Assembly: GCF_004345365.1 (NCBI RefSeq)
Contig: NZ_SLVF01000001.1
Span: 620,001-684,000 of the forward strand
DNA: 64,000 bases
From: Kribbella sp. VKM Ac-2568
GTDB lineage: Bacteria > Actinomycetota > Actinomycetes > Propionibacteriales > Kribbellaceae
Reading direction: 5' to 3'
A model generated the notes under the pieces. That model saw only the letters and a list, made by a program, of their open reading frames with translations, was not told the origin of the DNA and did no database searches. The translations under genes and the position numbers were made by a program. Positions 27,511-36,943 of the stretch are shown one piece after another (within the stretch, counting starts at the first letter, position 1; each line of letters opens with the position of its first letter).

Positions 27511-29042
27511 GCGCCTTGCTGCTCGTCCTGCTGGGGTTGCCGTTCCTGGCCGCTGTGGTCCTCTGGGTCCTGCCGGTGCCGAAGGCCGACCGGCTCGCGG
27601 CGATCGTCGGAGCCGTGGTGTCCGGCCTGGTGCTGGTCGGATCTGCGGTGCTGTGGTGGGACCTGCTGCGGCCGCGCAGTGGATCGTCGACCATCGGCGA
27701 ACAAGCCCGGACTCTGCCCGGCAGGATCCATCCGTACGCCGAGACGGACGTGTCCTGGATCCCTGCGCTGGGCGTGCGGTTCCATGTCGCCATCGACACG
27801 ATCTCGATGCCGCTGATCGTGCTGACCGCGCTGCTGGTGTTCCTGTGCTGCCTGTACTCGCTGCGGATCACCCCACGGATCGGCCGGATGCGCTCGCTGA
27901 TCGCGCTGCTGCTGGTGATCGAGACCGGCGTGATCGGTACCTTCTCGGCGGTCGACCTGGTGCTGTTCTTCCTGTTCTTCGAGGTCGTGCTGATCCCGAT
28001 GTGGCTGGTGATCGACATCTGGGGCGACGAGCACGACCCGGCCGGGCGGCGCCGCGCGGCGACCACCTTCGTGCTGATGACGGTGCTCGGATCGGCGCTG
28101 ATGCTGCTCGGGTTCCTGCTGGTGTACCGCGTGACCGGCACCTTCGACCTGGAGGTGCTCGGCCAGGACCCGATCCGCAACGGGCATGGGGTCGCCCTGG
28201 CCGCCGCGGTGCTGATCGCGATCGGCCTCGCGGTGAAGATGCCGCTCTGGCCGTTGCACATCTGGCTTCCCGATGCCCATGCCAAAGCCCCGACGGTCGG
28301 TTCGGTCCTGCTCGCCGGGGTGCTCCTGAAACTCGGCAGCTACGGCCTGATCCGGATCCTGCTCCCGGTGCTGCCCGGGGCCACGGCCACCATCGCGCCG
28401 TACCTGGCCGGCTTCTCGACCGTGGCGATCATCGCCGGGTCGCTGGCCTGCCTGGCGCAGACCGATCTCAAGCGGCTGATCGCGTACTCGAGCGTGGGTC
28501 ACATGGGCTTCATCGGGCTCGGCATCGCGACGATGTCGCCGGAAGGGCTCAGCGGCGCGCTGTTCGCGAACATCGCGCACGGCGTCATCACCGGCCTGCT
28601 GTTCTTCCTGGCCGGCGCGATCAAGGACCGGCACGACACCAGCGACCTGCGGACCCTCGGCCGGGCGCTCTACGCGCGGCTGCCGCGGCTCGGCGGGCTG
28701 CTGACGTTCGCCTGCCTGGCCTCGCTCGGACTGCCCGGGCTGGCCGGGTTCTGGGGCGAGATGCTGGTCCTGCTCGGTGCCTACCACCCGGCAGATTCGT
28801 TGCCGAGGACAACCTTCCTGGTGATGATGGTGATCGCCGGTCTCGGCACCGTGCTCACCGCCGCGTACTTCCTCCGGCTGGTGCGCACCCTGTGCCAGGG
28901 TGATCCGGCCGAGTACCCGGCGGCCGCCTTCGCCGTGGACCTGAGCCGGATCGAGCTGATCACCTGGGCGCCGCTGATCGCGCTGACCGTGGTCCTCGGG
29001 GTCTGGCCGCCGCTGCTGCTCAACCACTGGAACTTCCTATGA
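27507..29042 (+). CDS. nuoM: NADH-quinone oxidoreductase subunit M
   Basis: The 511-residue antiporter-like subunit shows LFFLFFEVVLIPMWLVIDIW (channel glutamate), MPLWPLHIWLPDAHAKAPTV and LKRLIAYSSVGHMGFIGLGI, all standard NuoM/ND4 motifs. Normal length. Coupled to nuoL and nuoN by ATGA overlaps. Confidence 0.94.
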   Translation: MSALLLVLLGLPFLAAVVLWVLPVPKADRLAAIVGAVVSGLVLVGSAVLWWDLLRPRSGSSTIGEQARTLPGRIHPYAETDVSWIPALGVRFHVAIDTISMPLIVLTALLVFLCCLYSLRITPRIGRMRSLIALLLVIETGVIGTFSAVDLVLFFLFFEVVLIPMWLVIDIWGDEHDPAGRRRAATTFVLMTVLGSALMLLGFLLVYRVTGTFDLEVLGQDPIRNGHGVALAAAVLIAIGLAVKMPLWPLHIWLPDAHAKAPTVGSVLLAGVLLKLGSYGLIRILLPVLPGATATIAPYLAGFSTVAIIAGSLACLAQTDLKRLIAYSSVGHMGFIGLGIATMSPEGLSGALFANIAHGVITGLLFFLAGAIKDRHDTSDLRTLGRALYARLPRLGGLLTFACLASLGLPGLAGFWGEMLVLLGAYHPADSLPRTTFLVMMVIAGLGTVLTAAYFLRLVRTLCQGDPAEYPAAAFAVDLSRIELITWAPLIALTVVLGVWPPLLLNHWNFL

Positions 29043-30490
29043 CGATCACCTGGACCGACTGGCAGGCGACCGCCGTACCGCTGCTGCTCGCGCTCGGCGC
29101 GATCGCGGTGCTGCTCATCGACGCCTTCTGGAGCACCGGGACCAAGCAGCACAAGCACAGCGTGATCAGCCTGATCACCGGCGGCATGATCCTGTTCTGC
29201 CTGGCGTTCGTGGTGGTGCAGCGCAACGGGTTCAAGCCCGCGTTCTGCCGGACCGTGGTGGAGGGCCCGGCCGAGTGCAGCCTGGTGCTCGAACCGCTGA
29301 CGATCGGCCTCTGGGCGGTGCTCCTGATCGGCGGACTGGGCGTCGTCGGCCTCTCGACGTACCGGCTGCTGTCGGCGGACATCCCCGTCGGGGAGTACCA
29401 CTTCCTCTTGCTGAGCGCTCTGGTGGGCGCGACCGTGCTGGCCGGCGCGCGGGACCTCGCCACGGTGGTGATCGCGCTCGAGGTGGTGTCGCTGCCCAGC
29501 TTCGCGATGGTGGCGCTGAACCGCGACCGCCGAGGCTCCGAGGCGGCGATGAAGGCCTTCCTGGTCTCGGTGCTCTCGACCGCCGTGATGCTCTTCGGCA
29601 TCTCCTACCTGTACGGCGTGACCGGGTCGCTGTACCTCCAGACGATCGCGACGCGGCTGCCGGGGATCGACCCGGACCTGCGCCGGGTGGCCTTCGCGGC
29701 CGGGTTGTTCGTCATCGTCGGGTTCGGCTTCAAGATCGCCGCCGTCCCTTTCCACGGCTGGCTGCCCGACACGTACGCCGGAGCGCCGATCGAGGTGACC
29801 GCATTCCTCGCGGTGGTGTCGAAGTCCGCCGGCGTGGCCGGGTTGCTCGTGCTGGTGACGTTCGGCGTCGCCCCGAGTGGTTCGGAGTTGCGCCTGGTCG
29901 TCGCGATCCTGGCCGCGGTGACGATGACGGTGGGCAACATCGCGGCGCTGCGGCAGCAGGAGGCCGTGCGGCTGCTCGCCTGGTCCTCGATCGGGCAGGT
30001 CGGGTTCCTGCTCGCGCCTCTCGCCGTCGGTGACGCGCAGGCGGTCGTGGGCTACCTGGCCGCCTACGTCGTGGTGACGCTCGGCGCCTTCGGAGCGGTC
30101 GCGGTGGTCCAGCGGCACCGGCCGGGTGGGCTGCTGTCCGACTACCGAGGCATGATCCGCTCGGAGCCGGGACTCGGAGCCGCTCTCGTGTTCTTCCTGG
30201 TGGTCCTGGCGGGTCTGCCACCGGGGCTGGCCGGGCTGTTCACCAAGTTCGCGGCCTTCCAGGCGGTGATCGACGCGCACCTGGGCTGGCTCGCCGTGGT
30301 GATGGCGGTCAACGTGATGATCGGCCTGGCGGTCTACCTGCGCTGGGTCGCCGAGATCTTCCGGCTCCCGGCCGACGACCCGTTCTCCGTCGACATCGAG
30401 ACCCCGGCCGTCGCCGTCATCTCCGCCTGCGTCGGCTCCGCCGTCGTCATGTCCCTGCTCCCGAGCGCCCTCTTCGCCCTCGTCACCTGA
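29039..30490 (+). CDS. nuoN: NADH-quinone oxidoreductase subunit N
   Basis: The 483-residue antiporter-like subunit contains VVIALEVVSLPSFAMVALNR, AVPFHGWLPDTYAGAPIEVT and AVRLLAWSSIGQVGFLLAPL, characteristic of NuoN/ND2. It is the last gene of nuoIJKLMN; no nuoD, E, F or G follows. The next gene is on the opposite strand and its end lies 3 nt away. Confidence 0.94.
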   Translation: MTITWTDWQATAVPLLLALGAIAVLLIDAFWSTGTKQHKHSVISLITGGMILFCLAFVVVQRNGFKPAFCRTVVEGPAECSLVLEPLTIGLWAVLLIGGLGVVGLSTYRLLSADIPVGEYHFLLLSALVGATVLAGARDLATVVIALEVVSLPSFAMVALNRDRRGSEAAMKAFLVSVLSTAVMLFGISYLYGVTGSLYLQTIATRLPGIDPDLRRVAFAAGLFVIVGFGFKIAAVPFHGWLPDTYAGAPIEVTAFLAVVSKSAGVAGLLVLVTFGVAPSGSELRLVVAILAAVTMTVGNIAALRQQEAVRLLAWSSIGQVGFLLAPLAVGDAQAVVGYLAAYVVVTLGAFGAVAVVQRHRPGGLLSDYRGMIRSEPGLGAALVFFLVVLAGLPPGLAGLFTKFAAFQAVIDAHLGWLAVVMAVNVMIGLAVYLRWVAEIFRLPADDPFSVDIETPAVAVISACVGSAVVMSLLPSALFALVT

Positions 30491-30492
30491 GG

Positions 30493-31341
30493 TCAGTTGG
30501 TGTTCTGGGCAGCCAGCCAGACCTCGTACTGCGCGAGGGCGCGGGCGAAGATCTGGTCGCGCTCGGCGGGGGACAGGTGGCTGCAGGGCAGGCCGAAGAT
30601 GTCGTTCAGGGCGGCGTAGAAGTCGGCCGGGGTTTCGAGCAGGGTCGAGTCGATCCGGTCGTCGAAGGTCTCGATCAGGCTGAGCGACCGGAGGATCACC
30701 ACGCTGCCGGCCTTGCGCCGGTAGGCCGCGCACAACCGGAGGAACGGCGAGTCGGGCGCCACCGACAGGTAGGCGTGCTGGTCCTCGAAGGCCGCGAGCG
30801 TCGCGGTCGCCGACTCGAAGTCCATCCCGGCTAGCGTGCTCCGCGGATCGTGGTCCAGCCGCCACCCGTCGACGATCTCCGACGGCCGCAGCCGCAACTC
30901 GAACGGATCTTGTCTTGCCGTTCCCGCTTCGAGTGGCATCGGGGTGAACAGACCGTCGCCCAGGCCGACGTCGACCAGCCAAGCCTTTTGTGGATCGTCG
31001 TCCAGGCCGTGGACGGTCAGCACCAGGTGGCTGGCATCCACCCGGGCCGGCCGTGTCATGGTCTGCACGCCGCCGCGATGCATCGTCACCTGGTAGCCGA
31101 GCTCGGTGAGGAACCGCGCGAACACCCCGTTTAGCTGGAAGCAGTACCCGCCGGCCTCCCGCGCGAGGATCCGTTCCGCGACCGCCGAGGGCTCCAGCGG
31201 TCCGCCCTTGCCGAGCTGGTACTGCACCGACTCGTACGGCACGGTGTCGGCAAAGGCCGCGTGCAGTGCGAAGAGCGCCTCGACACTCGGCCCGTCGTGC
31301 CTGGTCAGACCGATGCGACGGAGGAAGGCGGCGGTATCCAT
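30493..31341 (-). CDS. nat: Arylamine N-acetyltransferase
   Basis: The 282-residue protein has the complete NAT catalytic triad: C67 (REAGGYCFQLNGVF), H105 (DASHLVLTV) and D124 (WLVDVGLGDG). Such enzymes transfer acetyl from acetyl-CoA to arylamines or hydrazines and also take part in natural-product chemistry. The start has no Shine-Dalgarno sequence, so it may be leaderless. It converges on nuoN. Confidence 0.92.
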   Translation of the reverse strand: MDTAAFLRRIGLTRHDGPSVEALFALHAAFADTVPYESVQYQLGKGGPLEPSAVAERILAREAGGYCFQLNGVFARFLTELGYQVTMHRGGVQTMTRPARVDASHLVLTVHGLDDDPQKAWLVDVGLGDGLFTPMPLEAGTARQDPFELRLRPSEIVDGWRLDHDPRSTLAGMDFESATATLAAFEDQHAYLSVAPDSPFLRLCAAYRRKAGSVVILRSLSLIETFDDRIDSTLLETPADFYAALNDIFGLPCSHLSPAERDQIFARALAQYEVWLAAQNTN

Positions 31342-31388
31342 GGGGAGGAGGGTAGGCCGCGCCGGGGCCGACCTGGCAGGGTAGGGGC

Positions 31389-32408
31389 ATGACCTCGGAG
31401 CGGATCTACGTCGGCAGCTACACCAGTCAGGAAGGGGGCGGCGAAGGCATCGGCTTCGGCACCCCCGAGGAGTTGCGGATCACTGCGGCGATCCCAGATC
31501 CGTCGTTCCTGACCCGGTCGGCGGACGGCCGGTTCCTCTACTCGACGAACGAGCTGGAGGCCGGTCGCGTCAGCGCCTTCGCGATCGACGAGAACGGCTC
31601 GCTGGAGTTCCTCAATCACCGGCCGACCGGCGGTGCGCACCCCTGTCACCTCGAGATCGACCCGTCCGGCCGGTTCCTGCTCTCGGCGAACTACACCTCC
31701 GGCTCGGTCGCGATCCACCCGATCGGGGCGGACGGCTCACTCGGCGATCCCAGTCAGATCCTGCAGCGCGAGGGCAGCGGCCCGAACGCCGAGCGCCAGG
31801 AAGGCCCGCACTCGCACCAGGTCACGTTCGACCCGTCCGGCGCCTTCGCCTTCGACGTGGATCTCGGCTCGGACTCCGTCTATGTGTCGATCCTGAGCGA
31901 CAAGGGCCGGCTGGAAGACGTGGACCGCCTCACCATCCACCCCGGCGCCGGACCACGGCACCTCGTCTTCCACCCAGGCGGCGGAGCGGCGTACCTGATC
32001 AACGAGCTGGACTCCACGCTGGCCGTGTGCAGCTACAGCGACGGCAAGCTGGCGGTCGTGCAGACCGTGTCGACGCGGCCCGAGGAAGCGACCGGGGAGA
32101 ACTTCCCGGCCGAGGTGCTGGTCTCCGCGGACGGCCGGTTCGTCTACGGCTCGAACCGCGGCGACAACACGATCGCCGTGTTCCGGACCGGTGCCGAGGG
32201 GCTTGAGGCCGAGCTGATCCAGACGATCGGTTCCGGTGGGACCTGGCCGCGACACCTTGCCTTCAGCAAGGATGGGACCCAGCTGTACGCCGCGAACGAG
32301 CAATCCGACGCGATCGCGGTCTTCACCGTCGACCGGAGCAGCGGCGCCCTCACCGCAACGGGGACGCCGCTGAGCTGGCCCAAGCCGGTCTGCATCCTGC
32401 CCGCCTGA
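31389..32408 (+). CDS. Lactonase family protein (seven-bladed propeller, 6-phosphogluconolactonase-like)
   Basis: The 339-residue protein has YVGSYTSQEGGGEGIGF at the start and repeated blade motifs such as GAHPCHLEIDPSGRFLLSAN, PHSHQVTFDPSGAFAFDVDL and GPRHLVFHPGGGAAYLINEL, typical of the YbhE/Pgl lactonase family. It hydrolyses a sugar lactone such as 6-phosphogluconolactone. There is no signal peptide, so it is cytoplasmic. It ends 3 nt before the GH32 start, so the two are probably co-transcribed. Confidence 0.88.
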   Translation: MTSERIYVGSYTSQEGGGEGIGFGTPEELRITAAIPDPSFLTRSADGRFLYSTNELEAGRVSAFAIDENGSLEFLNHRPTGGAHPCHLEIDPSGRFLLSANYTSGSVAIHPIGADGSLGDPSQILQREGSGPNAERQEGPHSHQVTFDPSGAFAFDVDLGSDSVYVSILSDKGRLEDVDRLTIHPGAGPRHLVFHPGGGAAYLINELDSTLAVCSYSDGKLAVVQTVSTRPEEATGENFPAEVLVSADGRFVYGSNRGDNTIAVFRTGAEGLEAELIQTIGSGGTWPRHLAFSKDGTQLYAANEQSDAIAVFTVDRSSGALTATGTPLSWPKPVCILPA

Positions 32409-32411
32409 CCC

Positions 32412-33827
32412 ATGACGCAGCCGGACCGGGCGGTCGCGACAGCAAGTCCCGTCCCCGGGGAGTACTTCCCCTACGCCGACACCGACTACCAGGAGGCCAA
32501 CCGCGGCCAGTTCCACTTCAGCTCCCGGAGCGGGTGGATGAACGATCCCAACGGGTTGTTGTACTACCGCGGCACCTACCACCTCTACTACCAGCACAAC
32601 CCGTACGGCCTGGCCTGGGACACGATGCACTGGGGGCACGCGACCAGCCCCGACCTCATCCACTGGCGGCAGCAGCCGATCGCGCTCGATCCGAGGATCC
32701 ACCCCGGCGACCTGTGGTCCGGCGGGGGAGTGGTCGACACCCGCAACACGTCCGGGCTCAAGGACGGCTCGCACGACCCCATCGTGGTCTTCTCCGGCAC
32801 CCAGGGCGTCCGGCTGCTCTACAGCCTCGACGGCGGCAGCACCTTCACGGCGTACGACGGCGGCCGGGTGGTGGCGCAGCCGAGCGGGACCGAGAGCCGG
32901 GACCCGAAGGTCTGCTGGCACGAGCCGAGCGGGCGCTGGGTGATGGTGGTCTGGTCCGATGCCGGCGGCAACGGTGTGGACTTCTTCGTGTCCGCCGACC
33001 TGCGCGACTGGGAGCGGGCGAGCCGGTTCGCGGCCGGCTGGTTGTTCGAGTGCCCGGACTTCACCCCGATGGCACTGGACGGCGACGTGACCTACGTACT
33101 GCGGGACGCGCGCGGCTCGTACGTTGTTGGCGATTTCGACGGCCGGGAGTTCCGGACGTCCTGGTCAGAACCGTGCACCATCACCCGGAACACCGGCGGC
33201 GCGGGGAGCGACTACTACGCCGCCCAGTCGTTCGAGAACCTGCCGGATGACCGGGTCGTCACCTTGGCCTGGCAGGGCGGCAACCGCGGCTCGATCTGGA
33301 CCGGCAACGCCAGTTTCCCGGTGGAGCAGCGGCTCGTGAGCACTCCCGACGGCCCACGGCTCTCCAGCGAACCGATCGACGAGATCCGCCTCCTGCGCAG
33401 CTCGACAACGAAGTGGGGCCCGGTCGAGCTGTCGCCGGACACCGCTCGGGACCTGCTCTCGGCCGAAGCCGCTGATACCTACGAGCTCGAGGCCACCTTC
33501 GACCTCAGTGCCTCGCAGGCCACGGCGTTCAGCTTCCGGCTCGGGACCGCCACCGAGGCGCGGTCCGTCCGCTACGACCTGGGGTCAGCGCAGTTGGACG
33601 GTTACGACCTGCCGGTCTCACCGGACGGAACCCTGTCGCTGAGGCTGCTCGTCGACCGAGGTCAGCTCGACATCTTCGCCGCGGACGGTGCGTTCTACGA
33701 GTGCCTCAACGTCGACTTCGCGGGTGCTGGTCACGGACTCCAGTTGGTCACCGACGGACCGTTGATGCTGAAGTCGCTGGCCTTGCACCGCCTCGAGTCG
33801 ATCTGGGATGGGGCTCTACCGGCCTAG
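32412..33827 (+). CDS. Glycoside hydrolase family 32 (fructan/sucrose hydrolase)
   Basis: The 471-residue protein has the GH32 catalytic set: nucleophile D45 in GWMNDPNGLLYY, the ESRDPKVCW transition-state motif (~residue 164) and the acid/base glutamate in FECPDFTPM (~213). A beta-sandwich C-terminal domain follows. There is no signal peptide, so it probably acts inside the cell on sucrose, inulin-type oligosaccharides or their phosphates. It follows the lactonase gene and overlaps the convergent MFS gene by 12 bp. Confidence 0.93.
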   Translation: MTQPDRAVATASPVPGEYFPYADTDYQEANRGQFHFSSRSGWMNDPNGLLYYRGTYHLYYQHNPYGLAWDTMHWGHATSPDLIHWRQQPIALDPRIHPGDLWSGGGVVDTRNTSGLKDGSHDPIVVFSGTQGVRLLYSLDGGSTFTAYDGGRVVAQPSGTESRDPKVCWHEPSGRWVMVVWSDAGGNGVDFFVSADLRDWERASRFAAGWLFECPDFTPMALDGDVTYVLRDARGSYVVGDFDGREFRTSWSEPCTITRNTGGAGSDYYAAQSFENLPDDRVVTLAWQGGNRGSIWTGNASFPVEQRLVSTPDGPRLSSEPIDEIRLLRSSTTKWGPVELSPDTARDLLSAEAADTYELEATFDLSASQATAFSFRLGTATEARSVRYDLGSAQLDGYDLPVSPDGTLSLRLLVDRGQLDIFAADGAFYECLNVDFAGAGHGLQLVTDGPLMLKSLALHRLESIWDGALPA

Positions 33828-34991
33828 TGCTGCGGCAGGTCTCGCTCTCGGCAAGCCTCTGGTGGCCAGGGCGAGGCCTGATCCGGCGACCAGGGCCGCG
33901 GCCAGGAAGCCGGTACCGCGGTCGAGGCCGACTGCAACGAGTCCGAAGGTCGCCGGGCCGAGACCGAGTGCCAGGTCGATGCTCATGCTGACTGTGCCCA
34001 TCACCGCACCTCGTTCGGCGGCCGGCACGTCCTGCAGCGCGAGCATCATGATCGCGGGCGTCCCGAGCGCGACACCGACACCGAGCACGACCGTCCCGAG
34101 TGCCAGCCCCGGCACAGCCCGCCAGCTCCCGATGATCGTCAGCCCGGCCGCCGCACACAACAGTGCCAGCCGAACACTCCGCTCCGCGCCCAGCCGGTCC
34201 GGGATCCGCGCGCCAACACTGCGGATCACGATCACGATCGCCGCGAACACGAACATCAAGACCCCTGCCCCGGGCAACCCCAGATCCAGCGCATAGAGCG
34301 GCACGAACGCGAGGAACCCGGCCATGCCCCACACCAACGCCAGCAGCAGCAAGGCGGGCACCACCGCGGCCGGATGCAGCAGCCGTACTCCGGACTCGGC
34401 CGGCCCCGGCTCGCGGGTGTCCCCGACCTTCAGAGCGAGTACTACGGCCAGTGCCGCCGCGCCGCTCGAGATCGCCCAGACCGTGGCGAAGCCGATCGCC
34501 GCGACCACCGCCTCACCGATCGGCGGGCCGACCGCGAGCCCGGCGTACAGGGAGAGGGAGAACAGGCTGATCGCCTCGCCACGACGTTCCGCGGGGGCCA
34601 GGTCGCTCATCGCGGTCACGGCGCCGACGAAGAAGAAGGCCTCGCCGATGCCGGTCAGCAGCCGCAGTACGACGAGCAGGACGAGGCTGTCCGCGAGGCT
34701 GTAGCAGGCGACGGACGCGGCGAAGACGAGCCCGCCGCCGATCATCGCAACCGACCTGCCGCGCCTGTCGGCCAGCCGCCCGGCCCACGGGCGCAGTACC
34801 AGCGCTGACAGGCTGAACGCGCCGACTGCGATCCCCACGCCGACGTCGCCGCCGGCCAGCGGTCCGGTCACGTAGAGCGGCACAGCGGGCACCAGCAGTC
34901 CGTCCGCGAAGAAGTAGGCGAGCGCGGCCATCCCGAGCAGCGCGAACTGCGGGGTGACGAGACGGGGTCTGACGACTGCGGTCCGGATCAT
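33816..34991 (-). CDS. MFS transporter
   Basis: The 391-residue protein has twelve hydrophobic segments and the MFS loop motif GRLADRRGRSVAMIGGG between helices 2 and 3. GGAGG lies 6 nt before the ATG at 34991, which I prefer over a start 69 nt further up. It is probably a drug or metabolite efflux carrier. Adjacent GH32 might suggest sugar transport, but the convergent arrangement argues against shared control. Confidence 0.87.
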   Translation of the reverse strand: MIRTAVVRPRLVTPQFALLGMAALAYFFADGLLVPAVPLYVTGPLAGGDVGVGIAVGAFSLSALVLRPWAGRLADRRGRSVAMIGGGLVFAASVACYSLADSLVLLVVLRLLTGIGEAFFFVGAVTAMSDLAPAERRGEAISLFSLSLYAGLAVGPPIGEAVVAAIGFATVWAISSGAAALAVVLALKVGDTREPGPAESGVRLLHPAAVVPALLLLALVWGMAGFLAFVPLYALDLGLPGAGVLMFVFAAIVIVIRSVGARIPDRLGAERSVRLALLCAAAGLTIIGSWRAVPGLALGTVVLGVGVALGTPAIMMLALQDVPAAERGAVMGTVSMSIDLALGLGPATFGLVAVGLDRGTGFLAAALVAGSGLALATRGLPRARPAAALGR

Positions 34992-35103
34992 GAGCTGCCT
35001 CCGTCGGTCCGAAACGGGCGTTCGAGGCTCACAATGGCCGTACGGCACCTGCCGGGGCATCGGTAGTTCTGCCCATCTCGCAGGCTCGCCGGGAGGGGGC
35101 TAG

Positions 35104-36639
35104 ATGGCGCGCGACGACCTGCGGCTCGCAGACCTGCTCTGCGCGCTCTCGGTGACGCTGGACCTCGCCATGGCCCAGCCACCGGAGAAGTCGCTCCGCA
35201 GTTGCCTGGTGGCGATGCGGCTGGCGCAGAACCTCGGCCTGCCGCTGGTCGACCAGCGGACCGTCTACTACGCGACCCTCCTCCGCCACCTCGGCTGCAC
35301 CGCCACCACCCACGAGGAGGCCCGCATGATGGGCCCGAGCGTGGCCCGGCTCCGCCCACTGATGGAACGGACCGACCCGGCCAGCAAGCGCGAGTCACTG
35401 ACGCTCCTGACGCACATAGGTCAGGGCAGCGGCATCCGCCGGCTCCAGTACGTCGCTCGCACGCTGTCGGCCGGGAAGTCCAGCGAGGCGCAGGTGCTGC
35501 TAGCGATCTGCGAGGTCGGCAGCATGCTTGCGGAGCGACTCCACCTCGGCTCGGCAGTCGCCGACGCGCTCTACCAGAACCTGGAACGCTGGGACGGCAC
35601 CGGTTCGCCGAGACGTCTGGCGGGCGACGAGATCGCCAGCGCGACCCGGATCGCCGAGGTCGCTACCCAGGCGGTGATCTTCACCGGTCTCGGTGGGTCG
35701 GAACTCGCCGAGAAGATGCTGCGCAGGCGGCAAGGAGGCTGGCTCGACCCGCACGTGGTCGCGGCCTTCAAGCCGGACCTCGTGGCGGATCTGGAGACCA
35801 TCGACGTCTGGGAGGAAGCCCTCGCCGCGGAGCCGCGCCCGTGCTGGACGATTCCGGCCGACCGGGTCGACGACATCGCTCGCGCGTTCGCGTACTTCGT
35901 GGACCTCAAGTCGCCGTACCTGTTCGGGCACTCGACCGGGGTCGCGGAGTTGGTGTATCAAGCCGGTCAGCGGCTCCTGGATGACGACGAGCGGGCCCTG
36001 GTGAAACAGGCCGCGTACTTCCACGACCTGGGCCGGATCGCTGTTCCCACCGGTGTCTGGGAGAGGCCCGGCGAGCTGCGCCGGGGCGACTGGGAGCAGG
36101 TGCGCCTGCATCCCTACCACTCGGAGCGGATCCTGGCTCGCTCCGTCGCACTCGACTCGGTAGCCACGCTGGCCGGGCTTCACCACGAGCGGCTCGACGG
36201 GAGCGGCTACCCCCGGCAGTCCAAGTCGAGCGACCTCCCGCCCGCGGCCCGCCTGCTGGCCGTGGCCGACGTGTTCCAGGCGCTGACCCAGGATCGCCCG
36301 CACCGGGCAGCGCTACCACCCGAGGCGGCGGCGGCGGCAGTACGGGCTGAGGTGGCTGCCGGGCGCCTCGACGGGGACTGTGCGCGGGCAGTACTCGAAG
36401 CGGCCGGGCAACGAGTGCCCGGCCGCCTGTCGAGTCGTCCTGCCGGCCTCAGCGAGCGCGAGGTCGAAGTACTGCGGTTGCTCGCCCGGGGCCGGTCCAA
36501 CGCCGAGATCGCCCGCGAGCTGGTGATCTCACCCCGTACCGCGGAGCACCACGTGCAGCACATCTACGGCAAGATCGGGGTCTCCACCCGGGCTGCCGCC
36601 GCACTGTTCGCCATGCGCCACGGCCTGTTCACGCCGTGA
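35104..36639 (+). CDS. HD-GYP domain protein with C-terminal LuxR-type helix-turn-helix
   Basis: The 511-residue protein has a C-terminal HD-GYP phosphodiesterase domain with intact metal ligands: LFGHSTGVAELVY, AAYFHDLGRIAVP, RLHPYHSERIL and AGLHHERLDGSGYPRQ (the GYP signature). The N-terminal half looks like a degenerate second HD domain. The last ~65 residues are a LuxR HTH (LSEREVEVLRLLARGRSNAE then ELVISPRTAEHHVQHIYG). It may couple cyclic-dinucleotide breakdown to transcription. GGAGG lies before the ATG. Confidence 0.87.
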   Translation: MARDDLRLADLLCALSVTLDLAMAQPPEKSLRSCLVAMRLAQNLGLPLVDQRTVYYATLLRHLGCTATTHEEARMMGPSVARLRPLMERTDPASKRESLTLLTHIGQGSGIRRLQYVARTLSAGKSSEAQVLLAICEVGSMLAERLHLGSAVADALYQNLERWDGTGSPRRLAGDEIASATRIAEVATQAVIFTGLGGSELAEKMLRRRQGGWLDPHVVAAFKPDLVADLETIDVWEEALAAEPRPCWTIPADRVDDIARAFAYFVDLKSPYLFGHSTGVAELVYQAGQRLLDDDERALVKQAAYFHDLGRIAVPTGVWERPGELRRGDWEQVRLHPYHSERILARSVALDSVATLAGLHHERLDGSGYPRQSKSSDLPPAARLLAVADVFQALTQDRPHRAALPPEAAAAAVRAEVAAGRLDGDCARAVLEAAGQRVPGRLSSRPAGLSEREVEVLRLLARGRSNAEIARELVISPRTAEHHVQHIYGKIGVSTRAAAALFAMRHGLFTP

Positions 36640-36643
36640 CGGG

Positions 36644-36943
36644 TCACGCCGTGACAGGGACCAGCTTCTCGAAGAAGAACTCGTGCTTGAGGAACGACAC
36701 GTCGTACTCGTGACCCGGCTGCGGCGGGAGCAGCTGGGCGGCCTGGAAGAGCCGCCAGCCGTCCTTGAGTGCCTCCAGCCCGTTCGCGTACGGCGGGACG
36801 TCGGAGTCGCCGGTGGTCGGTGAGGTCTCGCCGGTCCCGTCATACGTCGACCAGCCGACCGTGCGGGAGTCAAGCGCGGACGAGGCCAGGTAGAGCACCA
36901 GGACCTGCTGGCGGACGGTCTGCTGAACGGCAGCGGTGGTCAT
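36644..36943 (-). CDS. Small protein coupled to the phytanoyl-CoA dioxygenase gene, unknown function
   Basis: The 99-residue product (MTTAAVQQTVRQQVLVLYLA, then SSALDSRTVGWSTYDGTG) has no family I recognise. AAGGAG lies 6 nt before the ATG at 36943, and the ATG overlaps the stop of the dioxygenase gene (ATGA), so the two are made together. It ends with a Phe-rich segment (FLKHEFFFEKLVPVTA). A binding partner or accessory for the dioxygenase is a reasonable guess only. Confidence 0.7.
   Translation of the reverse strand: MTTAAVQQTVRQQVLVLYLASSALDSRTVGWSTYDGTGETSPTTGDSDVPPYANGLEALKDGWRLFQAAQLLPPQPGHEYDVSFLKHEFFFEKLVPVTA

Noticed and set aside
28781..31390. Minus-strand frame of ~870 codons covering nuoN and the N-acetyltransferase
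   Set aside because: It is a shadow of nuoM/nuoN on the other strand and out of frame with the real acetyltransferase.
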